Position numbers and translations under genes: made by a program
Notes under the pieces: generated by a model
The model's input: only the letters and a program-made list of their open reading frames with translations
The model's database searches: none
Told to the model about the DNA's origin: nothing
NCBI GenBank assembly: GCA_022829145.1
Contig: CM040748.1
Location: forward strand, 2,328,001 to 2,392,000
Direction of reading: 5' to 3'
Length of the DNA: 64,000 nucleotides
Source of the DNA: Albula goreensis
Lineage: Eukaryota; Chordata; Actinopteri; Albuliformes; Albulidae
Shown here: one piece after another, positions 1-12,156 of the stretch
How the letters are laid out: each line of letters starts with the position of its first letter
How positions within the stretch are numbered: the first letter of the stretch is position 1

Positions 1-152
1 TGTGTGTAGGTGTGTCTGTCTGTATGTGTGTGTGTTTGCCTGCCTGTTTGTGAGTGTAGGTGTGTCTGCCTGTGTGTGTGTGTGTTTGCCTGCCTGTTTG
101 TGTGTGTAGGTGTGTCTGCCTGTATGTGTGTGTGTTTGCCTGCCTGTTTGTG
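1..152. repeat. 50-bp TG-rich minisatellite, 3 copies
   Basis: A unit built around TGTTTGCCTGCCTGTTTGTG recurs with an exact 50-bp period (unit cores near 35, 85 and 135). The array runs off the left edge of the window, so its true length is unknown. The open frames across it are low-complexity Cys/Val strings and not genes. Confidence 0.85.
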
Positions 153-3100
153 CATGCACATAGAGGACATCACACACTGAAGAGAGCTGTCACTGTAAAA
201 GCACGCCTGGAGCGTAAAGTGGGGCACCGTGAGCGCACCCCTCTCTCACCGCGATGCCTGAGCACTGAAGTCATGGCACTCTTTTACCCAGGGTGTTACA
301 TCACTCCTTCAGCCATGCCTCACCCAAAGGTGTCCCATCTGTCACCCAGGCTGTTTACGGATGCCTGGGCAGGTCCGTAATGCGAGGGTGGCAGTGGAAG
401 GTTACTACAGGAGCTCCTAAACACCTGGCCTGAACACTGGAGCTCCCCCCGGCCTGCCAGCACCAGCTCTCCTTAGTGGGGGATCCAGTCTCCCCTAAGC
501 CGTGCTGTCACCCCACCTGATTGAAGTGCAACCGAACACTGCCCCCCGGCACGAACCTCATCCCTCTTCCACGAGCGCAGCCTTAACTCCGCTCATAAAC
601 ATGCCATTCTCACCCCCTTCATTAGTCCTGTATTTCTTCCACGGCTGAGGCTCCAACACGCTGCTGACAAGCAGGATTTTGGGTGCCGTGATGTCAGATT
701 TCTTTAAATTAAAATGCAACTTAATCCAGTTTAATCTGTGGGTTTATGTTTTTTTTTCCTCTTCTTTTATTTTTGTAATAGAGGTACAAACATCCCATGT
801 ATTATTGGTATATCAAAGCTTCCCAATAGGCATTGCTATTGCAAAATGACCGTGAGTATATGTAGCTGTGTATGACCAGCGTTGTCTGGACACCCACCTA
901 GCCAGCATATGGAGGACATTAACTGCCTTGGTTGCTCATTTTTTGAAGTTGTTACCAGTGGGTTATGACCCCTGTGCTTTTTGTGTGCTGAAGATCAAGC
1001 CTATACGATTCTCGGCTGCACGGAGAACACCCTGGGCTGTCCGCTGATGGATGCTCTCGCGTGCCCCCGGACCAAGGAGGGAGCGATGGCGCGCATTATC
1101 AGCGGCTGAAGAGCCCGGACCACCCGCATCTGCAGTGACTGGGGCCTGACCTCGGGCGGCCATGTTAAACACAAATTCCAAAACAAAAGGGAAGCAAAAA
1201 AAAGGACAAGATGTCCCAGTTCTCCTGTGGGCCGTATTTACTCGTTACGCATCCCCTTGATTACGTTTCCCCCAGCGTGTTGTTTATGCCCTGTTTTTTT
1301 GGCCCCGGTCGTGTCCTTGGCTGCTTTTATCATTTGCTCTCCTGGCGCACGATCGCGGTAAACAGGTCGGTGGTCAGCCGGGCTCAGGGTATTGATTCCA
1401 TCTCTGATTTGTCGCTTTCAGTGCGGCCCCGAGGATGACCTCTCAGAGTTCAGAGATTATAACCGCAGGGAGCTGGGAACATCAACACCTTTTCTTTATT
1501 GATCTGCTGCAAATTATAGCTTGCTCAAACCCCAGCCTGGCCTTGCAAAAAAATATCATCTGTTGAAGCAGATATCAAAGAAACAAAATGCTAGCAATGC
1601 CATCTAAGAGCTTTGCTCAAAACATTCTGGCTAGTTTTTTAAAAAAGGTGACAGATTTACAGCAATTTTTTTATTTCTCAGCTATTTGAAGTATCTGTTT
1701 AACAGATTGTTCAGCGAATTTCTGGGAAGACAGATGGGGATTTTGCATGCTTCTAAACAGAGAAGGAATGAAGAAATTTTTAAGCTCAGTAGATCAAATG
1801 CAATACTGTTTTGTCATTGAATTTCTTTTTTTTCAACTTGTTAAACAAAATAAATTTTCACGAAAGTATTTCATATGTCTTAGTATATTCGCTGGCACCA
1901 CTTGAAAGAGCTGCCATAATATGTGAGAATAAAGTATGAAAACTTTTTTATCACTTGCTTGCACAATAAACTAAATTGAACTTCATTAAGCTCTTTAGAG
2001 TTTTCAAAAAAATGTGTGTGAAAACATGTGTAGAGTGGCAAACTTTTCAACCATGCAACCTCATCCTTTTAACAGTTCAGAGCATTTTAATTTGCAGGCC
2101 TTGGTTGTAGCCATCAAACAAGTTTGCTCATTTTGTAAATGGTGGTTACAAACCGAACATCATCATTAATAATAATAAAAAAAAAAAATCCACCTGTGCA
2201 GATAATCGAGATCAAGCAGATATGACAATTGTGCTTTCAAAGGCAGTGTGCTCACTCTTAATAACTCTACAGTACCTGAGAGAGACCTTTCTATCTTGTC
2301 ATGTAAAAATGGAACTGGGCCATAGGGTCTCTCTCTCTCTCCCTCTATCCTACAATCGAGAATGGCTGTGCAGAGTGCAGCTCAGCCGAACGCGCATACA
2401 TGGACATATCTGGGTTGATATATGAACTCAGCAGTTGAAATAGAGTTGAGGGTAGGCTGCATCAGCTGCAGGGGTAGTCCAGGTATGGAAGGGGGCGATG
2501 ACGGCACCGCTGCCCGGACGGCCTAGGAACCGTCCCCTCTCTGCGGCTCATTAATGGTTTTGATTGACAGGTCAGGATGGTGTGCATTTCATTGATGAGG
2601 ATCTCAGAGGCCCGGCTCGTGATCTCCTTTGCTGATCAGCACGTCACCCTGCAGCCATCCCGGGGGGACATGTGAGACGAGGAGTTTCAAATACCCTGAC
2701 TCTTCCTCCCCACGGTCAAACTCCTCAGCCCTGCCTCAAACTCAGCACCCTCCTGAAGCACAGCTTAAGGTAAAGCTCTGTCCTGTGCCTTTCTTGAGAG
2801 AATTAATTTATTGATATCCCAGATGAGTTTCCTGGTTTCATAAGTCAGTGTGAATATATTTCATACAGCAGCCTAATAAGGTGTTCAGTGTCACAACTGC
2901 ATTTCATTGATCAGTTTATTGGCATTTATTTTTTTATTATTTTATGCAAATTAAAATTAGTTAAAAATATTTTTGTCTCACAGCTGAAACATTTTAGGTT
3001 CTAATTCTGAAGTCATATACAGTAGCTAAAATAAAATTCAGAGAGAATTTGGCTGTGCAGGCCACTAATTAAAATATTTAAGAGCTTTTAATGCATTTAA

Positions 3101-3482
3101 TACCGTTATATTTATTAAAAGAATAGGCACATTGAGTGCTTTTGTTTGGGTTGTTTCAGATTGAGTTTTACATTCATTTTCAATCAGACATCATGCTAAT
3201 ATATTACAGGAACATTTTCGTAATTCATCACCAGTTATATTTTCACAAGTTAACCAAAAAGAGACAAGAGTAGGTTTGGGACCAAGAGAAGAGTATGGAT
3301 GATGGAGAAATCTGGCTCTCTATTAAACCATGTTGTGTGTGCGTGTGTGTGTGTGTGTCTGTGTGTTTGTGATTTTGTATGTGTATCATTGTGTATCTGT
3401 CTGTATGTGAGTATCTGCCATTGAACGTGTGGTTGTTTGCGTGAGCCTGCATGTGTGTGTGTGTCTGTCTGTCTGTGTCTGT

Positions 3483-3526
<44 letters not shown>

Positions 3527-4200
3527 ATTCGTCATTTTGTGAGCATACATTGGGAAATAGACAAACCATGCAATACATAATGTATAAAAGCCAATTTCAA
3601 GTGACTTTTTGAATGTTACATTAAACTTTGTATCATAACATCTACCATATCATATATCCAACTAACCACACAGTTCATGGTTTCTTACTAGAAGACAACC
3701 TAAAAACTATATGAAGAGTAAAGTAGAGAATTTAATATCTTAAATGTGTTCATCTGATATCGACCTATTGAGTGCTATGAGCAAAAAAAGTGCATAATGA
3801 CCAAAAAGTCATTGGATTGGTGTTGTGCTGTAGGTCAAGGATACAGAGGCCCTCTCTGGTCTAACTGGACCAAAATTTCAGTGTTATCAAAAACTATTCC
3901 CTCCATCTGAATGGCTTGTGCAATGTGCAACCACTGACCTGGGGCTACATACCACCTGAGAGGGCTCGTCAGGTATTTCAGCGATGTTGGTGTTTAAATC
4001 AAAGCTGGGCTGAGTGTGAGGGGGGGAGAAGGCTTGTCACAGGGTCGGGGTGGAGGGGTAGGGGTGGGGGGGCTTTTGAAATGTGTTCAGAGGAGCGTGT
4101 GTTATCTTTTCTCCTCGGCGTTGGCCATCCAACCCCTCGTGTGTCGTCCTTCCCGGATTTGGCGGTAGCTCAAAGAGAATGCAGGGAAATGTGATCCATA
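153..4200. other. Non-coding DNA upstream of the notum-like gene
   Basis: I find no supported exon here. The stretch is mostly AT-rich, with a moderately GC-rich patch at 1010-1170 and another at 2460-2700 that could be regulatory. A long TG microsatellite lies at 3332-3526. The short open frames have no recognisable domain and no splice support. The last few hundred bases hold candidate promoter elements of the notum-like gene, described separately. Confidence 0.6.
3332..3526. repeat. TG/TC microsatellite
   Basis: Interrupted (TG)n with TCTG and TTTG variants; the purest run is at about 3489-3525. Read on the minus strand it gives Thr-His strings, an artefact of the dinucleotide repeat. Confidence 0.9.
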
Positions 4201-4362
4201 TGGTGGCACTATAAAGTACACCACAAAGCCGAAGCCCATAGCAGAATCAGCCCAGCTACCGCCTCCCATTCACGCCTCGCTCTCCTCACAGCCACAGCAG
4301 GGACCCACCTATCCCACAGACCTTTGCACACCTGACTTTCTCCAGGAGAGCCTGCTGAAAGG
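3998..4362 (+). promoter_or_regulatory. Probable core promoter and 5' untranslated exon of the notum-like gene
   Basis: A TATA-like CTATAAAG lies at 4209-4216, putting transcription start near 4240. A leader exon from there could end at 4362, followed by the donor GTACGT at 4363. A pyrimidine-rich acceptor (TTTCTCTCCCCTGTCCAAAG) ends at 4810, just before the coding exon. Upstream are ATCAAAG at 3998-4004, a match to the TCF/LEF core, a second TCAAAG at 4170-4175, and an E2F-like TTTGGCGG near 4158. NOTUM is a known Wnt feedback target, so TCF sites would make sense. Start site and leader splicing are inferred, not shown. Confidence 0.45.
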
Positions 4363-4829
4363 GTACGTTTGCTCCTCGCATGGACACCTTTAAACCTGAA
4401 CTCCAGGTCCCTGTGTATTACTACTGATATATTCTCCATTTCATAGGCTATTGATAATTAACTTAAGTGATAATTTTTTTTGAAGAAAAGCAGTTAAGAT
4501 TGTTTGAAGAGGTGAATGTCTTATCATAATATAATTTTTTCATTATTTGACAAATGCCTCCTGGTTAGCTTGATCTCCAAATAATCAATTAAATCAATCA
4601 ATATAATATTATTAGGATAATTTTCTTGGTTGGCTTTCATCTAGCCAGATTTCTGATGACCTACATGCGATTACCTATTAATTGTTGAATAGAGCTATTG
4701 ATGCTCATATAGTAGAATCATGAAGACTGATCCCGAACTGGAAGGTTAAATGAAAGCTGTTGAAAGTCTCATTTAATGAATGTCACTGGGTTTCTCTCCC
4801 CTGTCCAAAGAGGTCTGGTTGGCTTTGCT

Positions 4830-7800
4830 ATGAATTTACTGTGCCATGTGGCTTTCCTGCTTCTGCTGGGAGGATTATCCTGCCAGAACACCCGCAACGC
4901 CAAACCCGCGGGCAAACCGCCCAGGAGGACAGGGGGCCAGAGCGGGGAGGTGGCCCCCGAGGAGGACCCCGCTCCTGGGCCGGTGGTGGTAGACCCCAGC
5001 AAGGACAAGCAAGCCTCACCTCAGGCCTCGGCCTCCGCTAACGCAAAGCCCGGCAACGACATGAAGCTGCAGCTCCTGAAGAACGCGCAGGTGACCTGCA
5101 ACGACGGCACCGCGGCCGGGTGAGATAAACCGCCACGCCTCCTTCTCTCCTGACCCTCTCTGTTCCCGCGTGTCTCCTGCCATCCCGAGAAACCGGGCAC
5201 CAGTCCTAGTGCAGGGTGAAACACTCTGTGGAAGCAGCAGCTACAGACTGTGACCTAACCTAATGCAATTAAAGGGCATATCCAATTCAATCAAAACAGA
5301 CTTTACATTGCAACATACGTTTCTTCTATTACTTTCTGTTTTAATGGAGACAAGCAAACTTGTATTTTGGAAAGTGTTCTCTTCACTGTAAAATAGAATA
5401 GGCCATGACCTTGAAAAGACTAACATGTGGTTTGATTGAATTGTATATTCCCTTAAAGAGGCTAAGTTGATTGGGTCCCAGCTGCAGTCTAACTGGGTTT
5501 ACATCCTGTTTTTGTGAAATGCTAAACTTTCTTGACCACTGATTTATGTATTACACTCCAAACTCTTTCCTTATTGATAATGTTATCAAGGTATCAACGT
5601 ATGATGAAGTAGTATATTAAGTACTACAGTTTTATCCATTGGGACTAACTTTAGAGAGCTTTTTCAAATTTTAATAAATTGTTTCTCATAGGATGTATCA
5701 TACCTGTAAAACTTTTTAAAAGTTTTTTTAAATAATTGCTATGCCCTGTGGTGATAGAATTTATTTGAAAAAATGGCATCATGTTGCATTTAACTTTTCT
5801 AATTAGCTTATAAAACTTGGTTTAAATACATTTTCAAATAGCAAAGCAAGTATCTCCTAAAATGTCATTTGTTGAACAATGTATTCAACATTTTACAACA
5901 ATAATGATTAAATCGATAATCAGATCATGTACACAAGATATAACTGTATCTTTCAACATAAACATGTGAAATGATTAATTGCTTACACCTTATGGAAAGG
6001 AGCTGCCGTTTCTGAGGGGTGTATTTCCAGGCTGGGGACGGAGTTTAGTTCCAGGAAAAGGGGGAGGATGATGGAATGTGCCGGTTTATAAATGGATGTT
6101 TCTCATTTTGTAGCATCAGTGTGATTAAGAAAAAATGAAGGGTAATTTGCCGGATTATGAACGGTTATGTGTGTTACATATTTACGCATGTGCTGTGGCT
6201 AACGGGCGGATTCCTGATTCCCTCTTACCATTGATGGTCTGCAGGTTTTACTTGAAGGAATTCAAAGGAAGTAAGCGATGGCTGATATTTTTGGAAGGTA
6301 TGTATTTTGAACTCATCTGGTTAATTTTATCAAGGGAAGTCAGTGAACATGAATGTTGCACTCAGCGGCATTCTGACTTGAGCGGGGGGGTCACTCTATG
6401 TTCAATCACCCTTTTCTCTCATTTTAAGGCTATGTTCTGTCTCCAGTCCAGGGAACCGTATTTAGAATCTTTTTTTTTAACCTCACAAATTTGCTCATTC
6501 CCAAAAGGTTTAAGCTTATTTGGGTATGTCAGCGAAACACATTTTGGACTTTTATGGAGAGCTTCAGGTGCTCAAGAGGACAAGCCAATGTCCCTCTGGG
6601 AATTCAACTCCAAACCTATTAATAACCATAATAACTGAACCAAATAATATTCAAGGATAATCTTAGAAGTGCATCACATAAATATAACTAATTTATTTGA
6701 TTTATATGGATGAAGGTACCTGCACTGGGCTAAATAACGTTCAAGGATTATCTGAGATGTGCAGCACATGTAAGTAGAGCTCATTTGATTGTTACTGCTA
6801 TCGTATCTGTTTTTTGAGTGAGCCTGCAGTAGGTTGAGTGTTCCGGAGCACTCGGGGAGCTCAGCCAGGTGACTGCGGCAGGTGGAATTGCAGGTGCATA
6901 GCTCAGTTAATCAGGGTTCATTCCCCAGAGGCCTGAGCGGAAGGCTGGGGCCAGGATCCCCCTTTCTCCACTCGTCTAAGGCTAATATTAGACTCTTATT
7001 TTTAGGAGGTTGGTGCTGCTATAACAAAGAGACCTGCGATTCCAGGTACAAAAATATCCCGCGACTCATGAGCTCGTCTGACTGGGCCCAGACCCGCAAA
7101 GGTATGACTGAGCGCTCAATCCTGACTGTCAAAATGCCCTCACCACTCACCACTTTGGGACCAACATTATTATAGACCTTAGTGCATCACTGAAGTAAAA
7201 TAAATCAGAGTAAAATGTTATATCTTTCTGAGGAATCTCAGCATCATTACCTTTCCGTTCTCATGTGTGTTTTTTCAGGGACTGGAATCTTGTCGTCGCA
7301 AGCTGAGGAAAACCCTCATTGGTGGAACTCCAACATTGTGTGAGTTTGGGGTTTGTAGGCTCTCCTGCCTCTTTGAGAGAGTGTAACACACCTTGTCACA
7401 GTTGGCATGGATCCTTAATATTTATGAATGGTCTCACTGGTAAATATCCACTCAAAATAGATTCTTACATCCTGAGCTAGGAAGATACTTTGTGGTTTGA
7501 ATAGGTCAGTCTGCATATGCTTAGTACTTAATACTTAATGCTTGTAGTTTCACATATTAAAATAAATGATTAATCAGAGATAAACCATTGCTGTTATCTT
7601 GGCATTTTCCAGTAAGAGTCTCTCAGATTTTGGTGTGAGTTATAATGGTTTGTTGCCTGCAGGTTTGTTCCTTACTGCTCAAGTGATGTATGGAGTGGTA
7701 CGGCCCCCAAGACCAAACAACCAACCAAGGACACAGGTAGGACTCGTCTCTGCGTAAAGAAGAACAGCAGCACAACCGCTATGGCTGTCCTTGCCCTTAT

Positions 7801-10800
7801 GTGACAGCCTGATGCAGTGAGACAGTGCAGTGTAATGATCAGGGCTTAAAACCACAAGGCTGCAAGTTTGGTTCTGAGAAGGACAGTGCTTTTGTACCCT
7901 TGAGCAAGATACTTAACCTTAATTACCTCAGTAAAAAATATCTACTTGAGTGAATGGAGAGTCTGCAGAGATGTACAAAAAATGGTGCAATTTGTTCTGC
8001 ATGAGAGCATCTGCTGAATGTGTAAATGAAAGCTATGCAGCTCAGGACTGTGTTTTGCTTTGCGCAGCCGAGTACGCCTTCATGGGGTCGCTGATTATCC
8101 GGGAGGTGATCAAAGACCTCGTCCCCAAGGGCATCAAACAGGCCAAAGTCGTCATGCTGGCCGGAACAAGGTGAGTCCTCTAGGGAACCACAGCGGTCTG
8201 AAACCGGACCCCGGTGGCCACCTCTGGCACCAGTCACCCCTCACAGCTCCTCGATATACAACGCTGCGTGGAGGTATTTCTGGCACATCCTGTTGTCCAC
8301 CGTAAAGATGTTTACTGTATGCCATGGACAATGACCTAATGTCTATAATTGTCCCGTCATGAACGCAGACATAGTTCTGAAGTCTCCTCTGAAGTACTTA
8401 TTAGATGTTGTCAGACATCCCTCTGTTCCGTAAGAGACAGCTCAGTACCTGTCAGCAGCGCCAGATTCATTTGAACAAACGCCTAGGTAGTGCTCTGCTT
8501 TGGAATGACATTAGATGAAAAAGGAACAAAACGGCCCTGTCCCCTCCATGTTTGTGCGCAGCGCCGGAGGGACAGGTGTGCTGCTGAACATTGAGAAGGT
8601 GTCCAGTCAGCTGGAGCAGCTGGGTGCGGAGGCGCAGGTTCGAGGTCTGGTCGACTCCGGCTGGTTCCTGGAGAGCAAGCAGCAGAAGGCGCCGGAGTGT
8701 CCAGCCAGCGTTTCCTGCACTCCCACAGATGCCATCAAGAAAGGCCTTCGGTAAATCTAGCACCCAAAAAATGGGTTTACATCATCTGTTAATTTAGGCC
8801 AGGACTCAATCAAAACACATAGTCTGTTTGTGTAATTCAATCAAAACAGACTTAAATTACAATATATCCGTGTATCCAATCAAACACACTTAGGCTGTTT
8901 GTGTAATTCAGTCAAAACAGAATTAAATTACAATGCACCGTCTCCATGGGTTGCACAGGATAATTTTGCTCACCATCCAAGATAAAGTGCCGAATGATTC
9001 AGACAACCAGTGCAATGATGCGAAATGTGTGTTGTGTGTCTAACACACACTTCAGCTGGGAACCAAAAAAAACAGTGTCATTAAGGGAATATGCACTGCT
9101 GTTAATACTGATTTTACAGTAACAGTCATGGAGCATTTTCCGTTTCATTGGGGACAGGGAAATATGTACTTTGGAATGCGTTTTTTCATTCTAAAATAAA
9201 ATAGAATAATTCCTTAAAAGGATCCTAAAAAAGTCCATTTTAGTATGCATATGTCCATAGACTCAGTACATTCGTTTGGGTTCTGACCTTAGTCTTTGGA
9301 GCCAAAGAGCCACTTTTTTTTATGTCAAACCTCAGTAGATTATGCTTGTTAGATGAAACAAGCCGAACACAATCATTGCTACAAGAGTGTGTATGTCAAG
9401 GGAATTTCATTAGTTCATTAGTTTTAATTATGAAGCCAGTTCAGTTATCTCTGGCTTTAGAGAGTTTTGTGGTGGCATGAGAAGCACAGGAAGCAGCGGA
9501 GAGTGGTTTGAGTGGGATGACTGTCTCATTTTAGCATTAGCCTGCGGTGGAGCAGGACTAACTCATGTCTGGGTTTGGGGGTGGGGGTGACTTTGTTTTT
9601 GCCTTTACAGCCTATGGAACGGGGTGATCCCAGAGAAGTGCCGTCAGCAGTACAAGAAGGGCGAAGAATGGCAGTGCTTCTTCGGCCATAAGTTGTACTC
9701 CTCCCTGACCTGTGAGCTCCTCTGCTTTTACCCTTAACAAGATGTTGGACAATTTATTAGGAAAATTAAGTTTTATGAATTCAAACACTCTTAGTCTCTT
9801 TAAGGTCATTAAATCAAAACAGCCTTTACGTTACTACATAACTTTCTTTTTGTGTCAGCTATTTTATTGGAGATAAGAAAACTTGTCATTTGGAATTTAT
9901 TCTTTTTGTTCCAAAACAGAATGGCCCATGCCCCTACAAAGACTTAAGTCTGTTTTGATTGAATTGCACAATCCCTTAAATTGACTACGTTATTCTGATT
10001 GCATCCCTGCCTGAAATGAAATGTGGAATTGAGGTGTCCGCAGACATGTCTCCACATTGAGACCCCCATTTTCCTCTGCGTACCCCCGCAGCCCCTCTGT
10101 TTGTGGTGCAGTGGCTCTTTGACGAGGAGCAGCTTCGGGTGGAGAACATCCAAATCGGAGGCCAGTCTTTATCAGAACAGCAGTGGACGTACATGCAAAA
10201 CCTGGGCAAGGAGCTCAAAAACTCCCTCAAGGATGTCACGTGAGTGCCTCGATATTTCATCTTATTCAATATTTCATAATTATAATATATCATTTCGGCC
10301 ACTAGCACTTTGCCTGCAGGGTCACACAAAATAAGACTCGACCAAAGTGTGGCTGGAATATCAAACATTATATTCAGGCATTTTGCAGACACTCTTATCC
10401 AGAGAGACACTTCTGTCCAGAGCAACTGCACAGTTTATCATGTCACTATCCATCTATATAGCTGAATATGTAGTGAAGCATTTCATTGATATTTAGTGAG
10501 GCTGTTCAGGGTAAGTCCCTTCCTTAGGACCTTCTTGGGATTCATAATCCCAGCTCCCTATCCATTACTCTGGACAGCTCCCATAATGTTGTGTCTTAAA
10601 CCTGTGTAGTTATGTTAATTTAAATATTTAAATCACATGGTGAAAGTAGGAATGGATTTGATCTTTTTGATATTCTGTAGTCAACAGAAAATGGGTCTTT
10701 TGAACATCCAATCATGTGGTTTTAAGATGGTTTGTTTACCCAGTACCTTCAGTTTTTGAAAGTTGTGCTCATGAAAGTCATGCAGTGTTTTGGTAGAGGA

Positions 10801-11749
10801 TATTTAGTATGTACGTGTAGACGCTGCTGTGCTTTGAAGCTGCCTGTCTGTAGCTGAACAAGGTCAGCTCACTGCGGGACGTGTGTGCTTTTTCAGGGCG
10901 GTGTTTGCTCCCTCCTGCCTCTCCCACACATTGATCACTAAAAGGTAAGGACATACGAGCCGGGCCTGAAAAGCATATTAACAAGCCGGTCGCTCCATCC
11001 CTACAGAATGAGCTCATGCTACGCCTTCTGTTTGGCCGTTTATCATGCCGCATTCTCTCTGTCACTGGATGCCATCTCACACTTTCACTGTCCCCCCCAC
11101 TGCCACCCGCCCAGCTGGGCTGGGGCTCGCCTCCCAGCAGGAGTGGGTGGGGCTGGAGCGATGGAGGCGGAGTCAGCCAGGGCCAAAGCAAGGCAGGGGA
11201 CGTGGTTAACCATGAGTTGAGGTCACCTGGGGGCGTGGCCTTTTCTAAAGGTGGCGTTAGGTTGAGGGGGGTGTATTTGCAGTGTTTTGTAATCTAATGC
11301 ATGGAAGGGCGGGGAAGATAAATTGACTTGCATACTGGCACAGTGACAGAGACTAACCTCCAGACCTTATGCGAAATGTGGGAGGCCTGACCACCAGTGT
11401 GCTGTCCTTCTCTCTCCTTTTTTTCCCTCTCTCTCCCTCTCTACATAGTAACTGGATGGACTTCCAGGTTAAAGGAACCTCTCTCTCACGGGCTCTGCAG
11501 TGCTGGGACAAGAGCCTCCAGGAGGCCAACCGCAACAGCAAGACAGCCCTGAAGGGCTGCCCCTTCCACCTGGTCGACAACTGCCAGTCCCCCCAGTGCA
11601 ACCCCACCTGCCCACCTCTGATCGACCAGACCACCCAGCAGGAGCTCACCTTGCTCCAGGTGCTGGCCGGTATGGGCCTGGACCTGCAGAAACTGGGCCT
11701 GGAGGTCAAGGGCAGCCACCTAACCGGCATCGTCAGTAACGGGGGTTAG
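4830..11749 (+). CDS. notum2: Palmitoleoyl-protein carboxylesterase, NOTUM family (probable notum2)
   Basis: NOTUM is a secreted carboxylesterase that removes palmitoleate from Wnt proteins and so switches off Wnt signalling outside the cell. Coding exons: 4830-5119, 6245-6297, 7006-7101, 7279-7339, 7663-7736, 8068-8170, 8562-8750, 9611-9711, 10092-10239, 10897-10944, 11449-11749; all introns are GT-AG and phases close to 487 aa (human NOTUM about 496). The start at 4830 opens a clean signal peptide ([15 protein letters not shown]); an in-frame ATG at 4776 would add 18 residues but lies before a likely acceptor. The nucleophile motif GTSAGGTG carries Ser226, and the expected Asp333 (WLFDEEQL) and His382 (CLSHTLI) are present, so the enzyme looks active. 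A low-complexity linker (about 20-75) precedes the hydrolase domain. The family is certain. The paralogue is inferred from the itpripl2/syt17 neighbourhood and could be another notum copy. Confidence 0.93.
5269..5457. mobile_element. MITE-like element, copy A (notum intron 1)
   Basis: The ends form an imperfect inverted repeat: TTCAATCAAAACAGACTTTA on the left, and TTTGATTGAATTGTATATTC with CCCTTAAAG on the right. The interior includes GGAGACAAGCAAACTTGT. Related copies lie in two later introns of the same gene. No transposase is encoded. Confidence 0.6.
7812..8030 (+). mobile_element. SINE copy in notum intron 5
   Basis: It carries the shared core of a fish-type SINE: ACCCTTGAGCAAGATACTTA, then a CAGTAAAAAATATC segment, then a 3' end reading GCATGAGAGCATCTGCTGAA. 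The upstream part (GGCTGCAAGTTTGGTTCTGA) resembles a tRNA-derived B-box region. It ends about 38 bp before the exon 6 acceptor. Confidence 0.65.
8816..9225. mobile_element. MITE-like element, copy B, with internal duplications (notum intron 7)
   Basis: The motif AATTCAATCAAAACAGACTT and variants occur three times between 8816 and 8935. The right half (ATTGGGGACAGG, then CTTTGGAATGCG, then AATTCCTTAAAAGG) matches the interior and end of copies A and C. The duplicated left end suggests nested or tandem insertion. Confidence 0.5.
9800..9979. mobile_element. MITE-like element, copy C (notum intron 8)
   Basis: It begins near TTAAATCAAAACAGCCTTTA and ends with CTGTTTTGATTGAATTGCAC plus AATCCCTTAAA. 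The interior TTGGAGATAAGAAAACTTGT matches copy A closely, so the two come from one family. Confidence 0.6.
10373..10575 (-). mobile_element. Degenerate SINE copy, minus strand (notum intron 9)
   Basis: The plus strand reads GGCATTTTGCAGACACTCTT then ATCCAGAGAGAC, the reverse complement of the common 3' tail (AGAGTGTCTGC type). It ends in a worn internal region with CAGCTCCCTATCCATTACTC. Same family as the copies at 7812 and 35872. Confidence 0.5.
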
Positions 11750-12146
11750 GAGCGCAGGCACCCAGACCAGGGCCCGTACCCTGCCTTTAGCCCCTCTAGC
11801 GGCTCTGTGGAGGGAGGAATTATGAGCATAAACATGATGTACAGATATAGATCTGGTACTTGTGCCTCCAAGCATTCCATTGTGCTCCTCTGTTACATGG
11901 TGTTTTGCCCGGTGGGTACGTCACCGGGTAACCGTTTTCCCTGGGCACACTCCAGTGGCCAAAGGGAGGATCATCTGCTTGTCTATGCGACGCCCCAGTT
12001 CAACACGAGTGCTGAATACCTGTATATACCCATCTGACCTTTCAAACACTTTCAACCAATCACATCACGCAAAAAATTCAAAATCCATCAACTGGCCAAT
12101 GAGGAGACTTTATTTGCTGCTTTCAGTCTCTTGATTTTTCAGCCAA

Positions 12147-12156
12147 AATAAATAAA
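12147..12156 (+). terminator. Candidate polyadenylation signals of the notum-like gene
   Basis: Two overlapping AATAAA hexamers lie about 400 bp after the stop codon at 11747-11749. Alternatives are AATAAA near 12965 and 13184, so a longer 3' UTR is possible. Confidence 0.45.

Noticed and set aside
4776..4829. Upstream in-frame ATG for the notum-like protein
   Set aside because: It lies before a good splice acceptor (ending 4810) and would bury the signal peptide 18 residues inside; the ATG at 4830 is preferred.
6135..6638. Frame of 167 codons on plus
   Set aside because: It is notum exon 2 (6245-6297) read through both flanking introns.
11353..11730. Minus-strand frames over notum exon 11
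   Set aside because: Shadows of the last coding exon; no splice or domain support.
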